Under the pieces are notes generated by a model. The model had not been told where the DNA came from, ran no database searches, and saw only the letters and a list, made by a program, of their open reading frames with translations. From contig CAYQOU010000064.1 in NCBI GenBank assembly GCA_964419255.1, forward strand, positions 1 to 24,072: 24,072 bases of DNA, in the 5' to 3' direction. The stretch is from CAZPHU01 sp964419255 (GTDB taxonomy: Bacteria; Fibrobacterota; Chitinivibrionia; Chitinivibrionales; CAYFVL01). The translations under genes were made by a program, and so were the position numbers. Of this stretch, positions 1 to 6,376 are shown piece by piece. Each line of letters opens with the position of its first letter. Positions within the stretch are counted from its first letter, which is position 1.

Positions 1-230
1 CTTTTGCCGCTTCTTGCAGCACTTTACCCCCCTTCTTGCACCCTTTTGTCCTGTTCTTGCACCCCTTTTGCCCCTTCTTGCACACTTTTACCCTGTTCTT
101 GCAGCCCTTTTGGCCGTTTCTTGCACCACTTTACCTCCTTCTTGCACCATTTTTTGGTGTTCCAGCACCCTTTTACCCGCTTCTTGCACCGTTTTACGCG
201 TTCTTGCAGCTCCGGGGCCATTCTTGCAGC
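1..230. repeat. Degenerate ~21-bp tandem repeat array (at least 11 units)
   Basis: The word TTCTTGCA, or a one-to-two-base variant, recurs at 11, 33, 54, 75, 96, 118, 139, 160, 181, 201 and 221. The spacings are 20 to 22 bp, and each word is followed by a C-rich/T-rich stretch of the type CCNCTTTTNCCC. The array probably continues beyond the left edge. Several frames on both strands stay open only because the unit lacks stop codons. The 22- and 20-bp steps change the frame, so one unit reads VQE and another CKK on the minus strand. That argues against a coding repeat. One strand is polypyrimidine and the other polypurine. Function is unknown. Confidence 0.85.
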
Positions 231-281
231 TTTTTTTTCTATCGGTTCGCAGGCTTGAGGAGCTGTTGCGAGGTGACGTTC

Positions 282-324
282 AAAGAAAAAGCCCCGCGAC
301 ACCTTTCGATGACAACGGGGCTTT
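282..324 (-). terminator. Rho-independent-terminator-like hairpin, minus strand
   Basis: On the minus strand the arms AAAGCCCCG and CGGGGCTTT (plus-strand 316-324 and 288-296) form a 9-bp stem with a 19-nt loop. The 3' arm runs straight into TTTTTCTTT. This polarity fits a transcript coming leftwards from about 330-510. I see no recognisable gene there, only an uncharacterised open stretch (239-511) whose first usable start is a GTG at 451. Confidence 0.45.
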
Positions 325-506
325 CGGAGACACCGTGGCGATTTAGGTTACCGGGGCAATCCTCGGTGGCGCTGTTCTGAATCGAGTCGGCGCTTTGCGG
401 TGCGGTCAACTCATCTATCTGCTCTGAAACATCTGCCGTGGTCTGATCCACCCAGGTGCGAACCGAACGGAAATTGCCCCTTTCTATTCCGTTTTTTTTC
501 TTTGTT

Positions 507-522
507 TGTGATCACGATCACA
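507..522. promoter_or_regulatory. CRP/FNR-family operator-like dyad
   Basis: TGTGATCACGATCACA is an exact match to the CRP-type pattern TGTGA-N6-TCACA and has perfect 7-bp arms around a 2-bp centre. It lies about 30 bp upstream of a TATAAT (553-558), a plausible place for an activator or repressor of the CRP/FNR superfamily. That the cognate regulator exists in this organism is inference. Confidence 0.5.
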
Positions 523-552
523 GTTGTTTAAGGAAAAGTTCATTATATTCAC

Positions 553-558
553 TATAAT
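553..558 (+). promoter_or_regulatory. Candidate -10 box (TATAAT) of a leader/sRNA promoter
   Basis: A consensus TATAAT lies in an AT-rich stretch downstream of the CRP-like dyad at 507-522. No good -35 is present at 17 bp; the nearest options (TTGTTT at 524, TTAAGG at 528) have spacers of 19 bp or more. This would fit an activator-dependent promoter. Transcription would start near 565. Confidence 0.35.
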
Positions 559-564
559 TTGATA

Positions 565-728
565 TTTTTTCCTGAAACAGCAGTACCCATTACATTCCGG
601 CGGAAACTAGATTCAGTAAGCAGAATTCATGATAAAATTATCGGAATTGCGCCACAACTTAAATCACAAAGGCAATCTATCAGGAATATAGGCAGACGTG
701 AAATCCGCAAGGATTTGCGTCTTTTTTT
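565..728 (+). ncRNA. Possible small RNA or attenuated 5' leader of the PPC lipoprotein gene
   Basis: A transcript starting downstream of the TATAAT at 553-558 would be about 160 nt long. It would end at the strong intrinsic terminator at 694-728, about 100 bp before the lipoprotein start at 826. An open frame of 88 codons (from a TTG near 559 to 825) crosses the terminator stem and has no ribosome-binding site, so I do not call it a gene. A small stem (CTAT/ATAG, about 677-690) precedes the terminator. I do not recognise a riboswitch class, and the boundaries are guesses. Confidence 0.3.
694..728 (+). terminator. Intrinsic terminator with GCAA tetraloop
   Basis: AGACG pairs with CGTCT and AAATCC pairs with GGATTT across a GCAA loop, with a small internal bulge (TG opposite G). 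The 3' arm continues into a run of seven T residues (722-728). This is a textbook Rho-independent terminator placed upstream of, not after, an obvious gene. Confidence 0.75.
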
Positions 729-769
729 GTGCTCTGAGAAAGGTCGGCCATTGATAAAGGTTTTCATGC

Positions 770-798
770 TTGCTAAAGAAAATACAAATCATTATACA
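770..798 (+). promoter_or_regulatory. Candidate sigma70-type promoter of the PPC lipoprotein gene
   Basis: TTGCTA (770-775) and TATACA (793-798) are separated by 17 bp, giving a start near 805 and a short 5' UTR. An overlapping alternative is TTGATA (751-756) with TAAAGA (774-779), also with a 17-bp spacer. Both lie downstream of the terminator at 694-728, so the lipoprotein gene could be transcribed independently of the upstream leader. Confidence 0.4.
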
Positions 799-825
799 AT
801 TTATTTCCGGACGAGGAGATCCTGA

Positions 826-2952
826 ATGCGTTTTTGTGCTTTTCTTTCGATTATGGTTGCTTTGTTCGTTTTAGCCGGCTGTGAAACCAGCCCGACAGGA
901 CCCCAGGTTTACGAAAATGTGTCAGTAGATGATGTGAGGGGAGTCTGGATTATGGTCCAGGAATCGACCCGCAGGCAAACGGGAGAAGGCACATATGACG
1001 AAACATATGATTATACTCAATCCAATTCACGGATGATAATTGACATCGCCTATTCAGATCTAACCATGTATATTAGATCTGGCGATCAGGTTATCAACGA
1101 ATCGTTTCCAATACCATCCGGTGACTCGTTTGAGAATGTCATTTCCGATATCTTCAGTGAGGAGAATGTAACCGTCAAAACATCTTTAAGAGATGGCGAT
1201 CTGCTCATTGCCATGATAATGTCGGAAAATGAATCAGGCGAATCATATGATGTTACTTTAACGATGACATTCAGTTCGTATAGTGGTGAAGTCCCCCCGC
1301 CACACTGGCAGCTGTTGAGTCAACCTCAGGATCCGGTCGACTTGTCGGCAAGCTCCTATCTCTCCGGGAATCTGTCTCCCAAACAGGCAGACTGGTATTC
1401 TTTCGAAGCAGAGGAAGGCATTACCTATACAATCACTACGACGGGATATGTGGACACGTATTTACGGCTATACAATCCTGACGACGAAATGATTGCATCC
1501 AATGACGACGGTGATGCAGACAATAATGCCTTCATTAGCTGGACCTGTAATGAATCCGGAACCTACACTTTCAGTGTGAGGGGGTACAATGATTCGGAGC
1601 AAGGGCCCTATGTCATTTATCTTGGAGAAGAGGCCTCTATCGATCTTGAACAGCCTTCCGATCCGACTGTATTGTCGGCAAACTCAAGCAGCTCTGGCCA
1701 TCTGGTAGTCGGCGGAGCAGTCTGGTATGAAATCGAAGCGCAGGAAGGCAATACCTACTCTATTTACACAACAAGCAGTATGGATACCTACTTAAGATTG
1801 TACGACAGCAGCGGTGATATGATCACCTACAACGATGATGGCGGTACTAATGGCAATGCTCATATCGATTGGAACTGCTTCGAGACGGGAACATACTACG
1901 TAAGCGTGCGAGAGTATGGGGATGACAGCGGTGGAGAGTATGAGATCTCTATGAGTGAAGCGGTGTGGGTAAATTTAGAGGAACCTACCGATCCGACAGT
2001 GTTGGAATTAAACTCAAACACCACGGGTGAGTTGCCTCTCAATGGGGTTGTCTGGTATGAGATCGACGCGGAAGCCAACAGTGCATACGCCATCTATACG
2101 GAAGGCAGCACGGATACGTATATCAGATTATATCAAGCAGCCGGCAACGAATATGAGCTGATCGCTGAAGATGATGATGATGGCGTTGATTATAATGCAG
2201 CGCTGACATGGCAGTGTACCGAATCGGGGAGCTATTACGTAAGTGTGAGAGGGGTTAATGACAATGAAGAAGGGCCTTTCTCCATCTTTCTGGAAGAGCC
2301 AGCATTGGCAGAGGATCTCGAAATTCCATCAGATCTCATTACCCTGGTGGTCAATTCGAGCGTAACGGGCAGCATAGCTGCCGGTGGAGCGAGCTGGTAC
2401 ACTTTCGATGCCTCCTCCGGGGTTACCTATACGATGACTACCAGTGGTTCCATGGATACGTATCTCAGACTGTATGAGAACGGCGAAACCGGGTTGGTCT
2501 TGATAGAATATAATGATGATGGTGGATACAGTACAAATTCAGAGATCGTCTGGACGTGTTCTGCATCCGATACCTATTATCTGAGTGTAAGGGAGTATGG
2601 CGACAATGAACCGGGAAGTTTCGGGTTGAGCCTTACCAGTTCGAGTGCCAAGAGAGTCTCTGAAGGCTATGACACACAAAAAGAGATGCAAAAAGCTTCT
2701 GCGCATGCAAAATTGCAAGTAGAAACGGGTAGCGTCCCCGCGACTTCACCGAAAACAAGAATAAGCCTTGGAAAAATCGGCTCTTTGAGATCGGAAGGTT
2801 TTTTCGGTAAACATGTCAGACAAAACTCCTTACCAAAGACGATTAATCAAAGCCCCTCGTTATCTAAAATGGCCAAAAAGCAGAAAGCAATCAAGCTGCT
2901 TCCGAACAGGGGCATACCGCGGAAGAAAGACACGATCACCAAGAAAAAATAG
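826..2952 (+). CDS. Lipoprotein with four PPC domains and a basic C-terminal tail
   Basis: A 708-residue predicted lipoprotein. The signal peptide ends in the lipobox LAGC with Cys19 as the lipidated residue. Residues about 20-165 form a domain with a GVW motif and alternating beta-type segments, possibly lipocalin-like. Four tandem domains of the bacterial pre-peptidase C-terminal (PPC) family follow at about 175-269, 285-382, 395-494 and 509-606. Each carries a WY(S/E/T) strand, a (D/S)TY(L/I)RLY strand, a (Y/A/S)(N)DD acidic loop and a C-terminal YxxSVR strand. PPC domains usually accompany secreted enzymes, but I see no catalytic domain here. The last ~100 residues are unusual: roughly 18 Lys and 6 Arg against about 6 acidic residues, ending in KKK. 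GAGGAG at 813-818 is a good ribosome-binding site. Function is unknown; a cell-surface binding or structural role is inferred. Confidence 0.9.
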   Translation: MRFCAFLSIMVALFVLAGCETSPTGPQVYENVSVDDVRGVWIMVQESTRRQTGEGTYDETYDYTQSNSRMIIDIAYSDLTMYIRSGDQVINESFPIPSGDSFENVISDIFSEENVTVKTSLRDGDLLIAMIMSENESGESYDVTLTMTFSSYSGEVPPPHWQLLSQPQDPVDLSASSYLSGNLSPKQADWYSFEAEEGITYTITTTGYVDTYLRLYNPDDEMIASNDDGDADNNAFISWTCNESGTYTFSVRGYNDSEQGPYVIYLGEEASIDLEQPSDPTVLSANSSSSGHLVVGGAVWYEIEAQEGNTYSIYTTSSMDTYLRLYDSSGDMITYNDDGGTNGNAHIDWNCFETGTYYVSVREYGDDSGGEYEISMSEAVWVNLEEPTDPTVLELNSNTTGELPLNGVVWYEIDAEANSAYAIYTEGSTDTYIRLYQAAGNEYELIAEDDDDGVDYNAALTWQCTESGSYYVSVRGVNDNEEGPFSIFLEEPALAEDLEIPSDLITLVVNSSVTGSIAAGGASWYTFDASSGVTYTMTTSGSMDTYLRLYENGETGLVLIEYNDDGGYSTNSEIVWTCSASDTYYLSVREYGDNEPGSFGLSLTSSSAKRVSEGYDTQKEMQKASAHAKLQVETGSVPATSPKTRISLGKIGSLRSEGFFGKHVRQNSLPKTINQSPSLSKMAKKQKAIKLLPNRGIPRKKDTITKKK

Positions 2953-2959
2953 GCATGTC

Positions 2960-2987
2960 AGGCGCAGATCTGAATGGGTTTGCGCCT
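2960..2987 (+). terminator. Hairpin after the PPC lipoprotein gene
   Basis: AGGCGCA (2960-2966) pairs with TGCGCCT (2981-2987) eight bases past the stop codon. It is followed by ACCCCTTAAT rather than a T run, so it is at best a weak terminator or a 3'-end stabilising hairpin. Confidence 0.35.
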
Positions 2988-3047
2988 ACCCCTTAATAAC
3001 ATGTTTAAAAGAATCATTCGTAACTAATTTTCAGCAAGGAGTTACGC

Positions 3048-3203
3048 ATGCGTTACTTTTATCTTCTGACCACTCTCGCTCTCTTTACTCCCTGAGGATG
3101 TGATGACAGCAATCCGTCAGATGGAGGAAATGGGAATGTAAGTATGGGAGAAATGGAGGGTCAATGGTTTATCGTTCAAGATATTTCAACAAGCATCCTC
3201 ACA
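3048..3203 (+). pseudogene. Relic of a second lipoprotein gene related to its upstream neighbour
   Basis: After AAGGAG (3036-3041) an ATG opens the frame MRYFYLLTTLALFTP, then an in-frame TGA (3093), then GCDDSNPSDGG and, further on, VSMGEMEGQWFIVQDIS. This parallels the intact neighbour at 826: MRFCAFLSIMVALF, then GC at the lipidation site, then VSVDDVRGVWIMVQES. The TGA falls at the lipobox, immediately before the Gly-Cys. Similarity fades about 50 codons after the start, where a strong terminator begins. I read it as a duplicated lipoprotein gene that acquired a nonsense codon and lost most of its body. TGA is used as an ordinary stop by other genes here, so recoding is unlikely. Confidence 0.55.
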
Positions 3204-3241
3204 AAAACGGCGTGCATCTGTTTAAGATATCACGCCGTTTT
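3204..3241 (+). terminator. Strong intrinsic terminator behind the lipoprotein relic
   Basis: AAAACGGCGTG (3204-3214) and CACGCCGTTTT (3231-3241) form a perfect 11-bp stem with a 16-nt loop. The 3' arm ends in four T residues. It probably belonged to the ancestral lipoprotein gene and now insulates the downstream operon. Confidence 0.7.
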
Positions 3242-3394
3242 CCATCTGTTTGCTGTAAAATCCAGTTATCTCTGTACTTAAGGATAAATTATTGGTATCA
3301 TGTGGATGATTTCTCAATTTGAAATCTATCGAATTTGGTGTAATTCCCGTATCCAGTCGAGGTGATGAATCATCCCCTATCATTTTAGTATTTT

Positions 3395-3557
3395 ATTCTT
3401 CATTGAGCGATTCTCTCACGGTTATTGGCTTAATCCCTGGAACATAAGGCTTCAGCAATCCTGGAAAACCGTGGGAGTGTATTCTGCTCGGTTGTCTCAT
3501 CACTTCTGTCCACAAGGGGTGTGCGACTCAACCGTTCAGAACCGCTCAAGGTAGGTT
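3395..3557 (+). mobile_element. MITE-like element, copy A
   Basis: A 163-bp intergenic element. The left end contains ATTGAGCGATTCTCTC (3402-3417), identical to the end of copy C. The right end, reverse-complemented, contains TTGAGCGGTTCTGA and TTGAGTCGCACA, matching the right end of copy B and the solo end D. The core TCAGCAATCCTGGAAAAC with nearby GAGTGTATTC is shared with copy B in the same orientation. It is non-coding. Its right end overlaps the extended reading frame upstream of the thioesterase gene. Confidence 0.7.
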
Positions 3558-3601
3558 TCGGATTCACCGATGTATTGTATCAGCCTGAACGAAAGTCTTC
3601 A

Positions 3602-4009
3602 ATGAGCCGCATGTTTACCGTACCGGTTACCGTAGAATTCGAAGATGTCGATTCGTACAAAATCGCCCACCATACAAAGCTTGTCGCGTATTGTGAACGG
3701 GCGCGCATACGATTCCTTTCGAAACTGGGACTCGAGCTGTATCCTGATAAGATGAATATCGTATTGTACAGCCTGAACATGCGGTTTAAGCGGCCCGCGC
3801 AACTCATGGATACGCTGGATGTGAGTGTGTTTATTGAATCGCTGGATGATTACCGCCTTACTCTGGGATACAAGATCAGACGACAATCGCTGCTGGTTGC
3901 GACTGCTTCCACCGGTATTGCGTTTATGGATGTAGAAACGGGGATGCTGGTGCCTGCTCCTGAGAAATACGTAAACGGTCTCAGGCGGTTTATGGATGAA
4001 AACGAGTGA
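3602..4009 (+). CDS. Hotdog-fold acyl thioesterase (4HBT/YbgC-FadM type)
   Basis: A 135-residue protein with the single-domain 4-hydroxybenzoyl-CoA thioesterase fold. It has the family pattern FEDVDSYKIAHHTKLVAYCE, where an Asp precedes the helix that ends in a conserved Glu-x-Ala-Arg (CERARIRFL), then the central RPAQLMDTLDV strand. Such enzymes hydrolyse acyl-CoA or acyl-ACP thioesters. As the first gene of a fatty-acid/polyketide-type operon it may release the product or edit stalled chains. The frame stays open upstream to 3521, but that stretch overlaps the right end of MITE copy A. ATG 3602 (MSRMFTV) or ATG 3611 fits the normal family N-terminus better. No strong ribosome-binding site precedes either start. 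The end overlaps an alternative start of the next gene. Confidence 0.8.
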   Translation: MSRMFTVPVTVEFEDVDSYKIAHHTKLVAYCERARIRFLSKLGLELYPDKMNIVLYSLNMRFKRPAQLMDTLDVSVFIESLDDYRLTLGYKIRRQSLLVATASTGIAFMDVETGMLVPAPEKYVNGLRRFMDENE

Positions 4010-4031
4010 TCGAGGAAGTACGAAAGTAAGT

Positions 4032-5258
4032 ATGCTGGAAAAAAATTGTGTTGTAGTTACGGGATTAGGTCTTTTGTGTGGTTCAGGGCTGAGTGTGACG
4101 CAGGCCTGGCCCCGGCTCTGTGCCGGTACCAACCAGACTCGCTACTTCAGCTTATTTGAGCCTCAGAATGGTATTTGTCCCTTCGGCGTAGAGTTGCCGG
4201 AGGGGGCGGGAGAGCTGTTTCGCTCACTAATCAAGCCCCGCAGCCGCAAGCAGATGACCCGGGGAACATCGATAGCTTTTGCCGCCGCGGCCGAAGCTAT
4301 AAAAGATGCCGGTCTAAATCAGGTCGATGTGGACTCTGACCGGATCGGTGTGGTTTGCGGGACGACCGGCACTGCCTGCATGTCGGCGGGGTCAAATGAC
4401 TCATACAGGATCCTGCGCACCATGCCTAATGCACCGGCTGCCTGGATCAGTCTCAAACACAAGTTTACCGGGCCTTCCCTGGTGGTCAGTACTGCTTGCA
4501 GCAGTGGTATCTATGCCCTGCACACGGCATACATGCTGATAGCAACCGGGCAGGTGGATATCGTTGTCGCCGGTGCGGCTGACAGTTCTCTGAATCAGGC
4601 TGACGTGCAGGGCTTTGACTCACTCATGGCACTGGCCGACTCAAGTGAAGACCCGCAGAGAGCCAGCCGTCCCTTTGATCGCTCCAGAAGCGGGTTTGTT
4701 ATGGCTGAGGGAGGCGGGATGGTTGTATTGGAATCGTGGGAGTCTGCCCGACGACGCAAAGCGCGCCCTTATGCCCGGCTGCACCTGCCGGCCGTCAGCA
4801 GTGAAGCATACAACATACTTTTACCCCAACCGGATGGCGCGGGTATGGCAAAGACGATGAGCCTGGCACTGTCACAAGCCGGGCTTTCATCCAGGCAGAT
4901 TAGCTATATCAATGCACACGGCACCTCTACACAACAAAACGATCGCTGTGAGACAATGGCAATAAAGAAGATTTTCGGTCCGCAGGCCTACTCGATCCCG
5001 GTATCATCAACAAAGTCGGTTACCGGTCACACTCTGGCTGCTGCCGCGGGAGTCGAGGCGGTCATCTGCTGCAAGGCTCTGCAGGAGGGAATCATTCCCC
5101 CAACCATCAACCTTAACGAGCCTGATCCCGAATGTGACCTGGATTATGTTCCTCACATAGCACGAAACCATACTCTCGATCATATAATGTGTAACTCTTT
5201 TGCCTTTGGCGGGCATAACGGAGTGGCGATTTTTTCAAAAATTAATGAAGAGTGTTGA
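4032..5258 (+). CDS. FabF-like beta-ketoacyl-ACP synthase (ketosynthase)
   Basis: A 408-residue condensing enzyme of the KAS I/II family. The full Cys-His-His triad is visible: Cys156 in STACSSG, His296 in NAHGTST and His333 in KSVTGHTLAAAAG, with the C-terminal GG(H)N loop in NSFAFGGHNG. It should therefore be an active decarboxylating condensing enzyme, not a Cys-less chain-length factor or a decarboxylase-type KS. ATG 4032 gives MLEKNCVVVTGLG, the usual FabF start. An in-frame ATG at 3996 would add 12 residues and overlap the thioesterase. The stop codon shares bases with the next start (TGATG). It differs from housekeeping FabF by an altered cover region (residues about 30-60). Taken with its neighbours, it is likely dedicated to a specialised acyl chain. 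Confidence 0.88.
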   Translation: MLEKNCVVVTGLGLLCGSGLSVTQAWPRLCAGTNQTRYFSLFEPQNGICPFGVELPEGAGELFRSLIKPRSRKQMTRGTSIAFAAAAEAIKDAGLNQVDVDSDRIGVVCGTTGTACMSAGSNDSYRILRTMPNAPAAWISLKHKFTGPSLVVSTACSSGIYALHTAYMLIATGQVDIVVAGAADSSLNQADVQGFDSLMALADSSEDPQRASRPFDRSRSGFVMAEGGGMVVLESWESARRRKARPYARLHLPAVSSEAYNILLPQPDGAGMAKTMSLALSQAGLSSRQISYINAHGTSTQQNDRCETMAIKKIFGPQAYSIPVSSTKSVTGHTLAAAAGVEAVICCKALQEGIIPPTINLNEPDPECDLDYVPHIARNHTLDHIMCNSFAFGGHNGVAIFSKINEEC

Positions 5259-6376
5259 TGAGAGAAGTATACCTTATCGGCACCGGCAGCTATCTGCCGG
5301 GCGAGCCGGTTGCCTTCGAGCATATCGATTCGGTTCTTGGATCGTTGGATGAAGCTCCGGCTCGAATCAGATCGTGGATGAAAAGAACGGCCGGCGTATT
5401 GTCGGAGCTTCTGGATACACGGGTTTTTCACTACGCAATCGATCCCGATACCAGAACTTTTACCGATGACAACATCTCCATGTCGGTGAAAGCCGCACGG
5501 CGGGCTCTTGACAGTGCGGGGATATCGGCCGGAGAAATCGATCTGATCACTTACGGATCTGCTCATCAGCACCAGATGCCCACGGCCACCGTTCGCATTC
5601 AGGAGCAGCTTGGAATAAAAGAGTGTGAAGAATTCTCGATCCATGCAAATTGTACTTCCGCATATAAGGCCTTACATCTTGCCTTGGAGCTTCTTAAAAG
5701 CGGACGTAACAAAACCGCTCTGGTGCTTTCCTCCAGTATAGCATCATCGGAGCTGCGGGCAGAGTATTATAACCAGCAGAAACTTGACAAAGAGTCTCTA
5801 TTCCTGCGCTGGTTTCTGTGTGATGGGGCAGGGGCGGTGATCCTGAGCACCGATGCTGCTTTCCGATCAGGTTTCCGGCTCACACACACATTTACCGAAT
5901 CCATCGGGGGTAATAAACCGTCTCTGATGTATAATTATCGCCCGGCATACTGGATGAATCCACTGGAAGAATTCAGCAGCGGGGCACATCACCTGCGACA
6001 AAAATTTCGTAACGAACTGTCCACCGATGTCTTTATCGAGCCGGATGGGTCAGTGTTTATCAAGGGACTTAAACGCATGCTGGCACAGGCCGGGGTGGAG
6101 GCCAATACAATTACGTGCTTTCAGATAAACATGCCGGCGCGGCATATTACCGACTCCATCATGGATGAGTGTGAACGGATCGGTATCTCGCGTGATCGGT
6201 TTTACACCCGACTCGATTCTCTGGGCTATGCCGGGCCACCTATGGTCTTTATTGCTCTGGACCGTCTTCTGAAGGAAAGACGGTTTACAGGTGGAGATCG
6301 GGTGGCGAGTTTTGTCACGGAGGTCAGCAAATTCATGCAGGCAGGATACATTCTCCAATATGAACCGCACCATTGA
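5258..6376 (+). CDS. KASIII/FabH-like condensing or acyl-transfer enzyme with atypical active site
   Basis: A 372-residue thiolase-superfamily protein. It opens with MREVYLIGTGSYLPG and carries the nucleophile Cys132 in HANCTSAYKAL. The FabH motif containing the catalytic His (HQAN) is replaced by FQINMPARHI, and the Asn motif (GNTSAA) by GYAGPPM. The two FabH residues needed for malonyl decarboxylation are therefore not evident. This suggests a non-decarboxylating acyl transfer or a different condensation chemistry. HMG-CoA-synthase-like activity in beta-branching cassettes is an alternative, but the length and motifs fit FabH better. The start is ATG 5258, overlapping the KS stop. GTG 5252 and TTG 5255 are possible but less natural. 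It overlaps the acyltransferase gene by 17 bases. Confidence 0.82.
   Translation: MREVYLIGTGSYLPGEPVAFEHIDSVLGSLDEAPARIRSWMKRTAGVLSELLDTRVFHYAIDPDTRTFTDDNISMSVKAARRALDSAGISAGEIDLITYGSAHQHQMPTATVRIQEQLGIKECEEFSIHANCTSAYKALHLALELLKSGRNKTALVLSSSIASSELRAEYYNQQKLDKESLFLRWFLCDGAGAVILSTDAAFRSGFRLTHTFTESIGGNKPSLMYNYRPAYWMNPLEEFSSGAHHLRQKFRNELSTDVFIEPDGSVFIKGLKRMLAQAGVEANTITCFQINMPARHITDSIMDECERIGISRDRFYTRLDSLGYAGPPMVFIALDRLLKERRFTGGDRVASFVTEVSKFMQAGYILQYEPHH

Noticed and set aside
24..302. Minus-strand 92-codon open frame with Lys/Gln/Glu repeats over the tandem array
   Set aside because: The repeat spacing of 20-22 bp shifts frame, so the repeated peptide changes from VQE-type to CKK-type. There is no ribosome-binding site, and the openness follows from the stop-free repeat unit.
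239..451. Minus-strand 70-codon open frame left of the CRP-like site
   Set aside because: The start is a GTG without a ribosome-binding site, it spans a terminator-like hairpin, and no family resemblance is seen. Kept only as context for the orphan terminator.
640..728. Possible GEMM-type (cyclic-di-GMP) riboswitch suggested by AAGGCAA followed by GACG and a GNRA-like loop
   Set aside because: The conserved AGGGCAAACC and GACGCAAAGCC blocks are not present in order, and the GNRA-like loop belongs to the terminator itself. An Rfam covariance search would settle it.
559..825. 88-codon plus-strand frame ending just before the PPC lipoprotein
   Set aside because: It runs through a strong intrinsic terminator stem, lacks a ribosome-binding site and has no recognisable protein features.
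3093..3095. Recoded TGA (selenocysteine or alternative code) in the lipoprotein relic
   Set aside because: Other genes in the window use TGA as a normal stop, the codon lies in a signal peptide, and no stem-loop of SECIS type follows directly.
4327..4539. Short open frames in other phases inside the KS, AT, HCDH and C25 genes
   Set aside because: They lie inside strongly supported genes, lack ribosome-binding sites and show no protein family features.
5258..6376. Identification as a true HMG-CoA synthase of a beta-branching cassette
   Set aside because: It is shorter than that family, lacks its His motif, and its N-terminus and overall order of motifs follow FabH. The KS beside it also keeps its Cys, unlike cassette decarboxylases.
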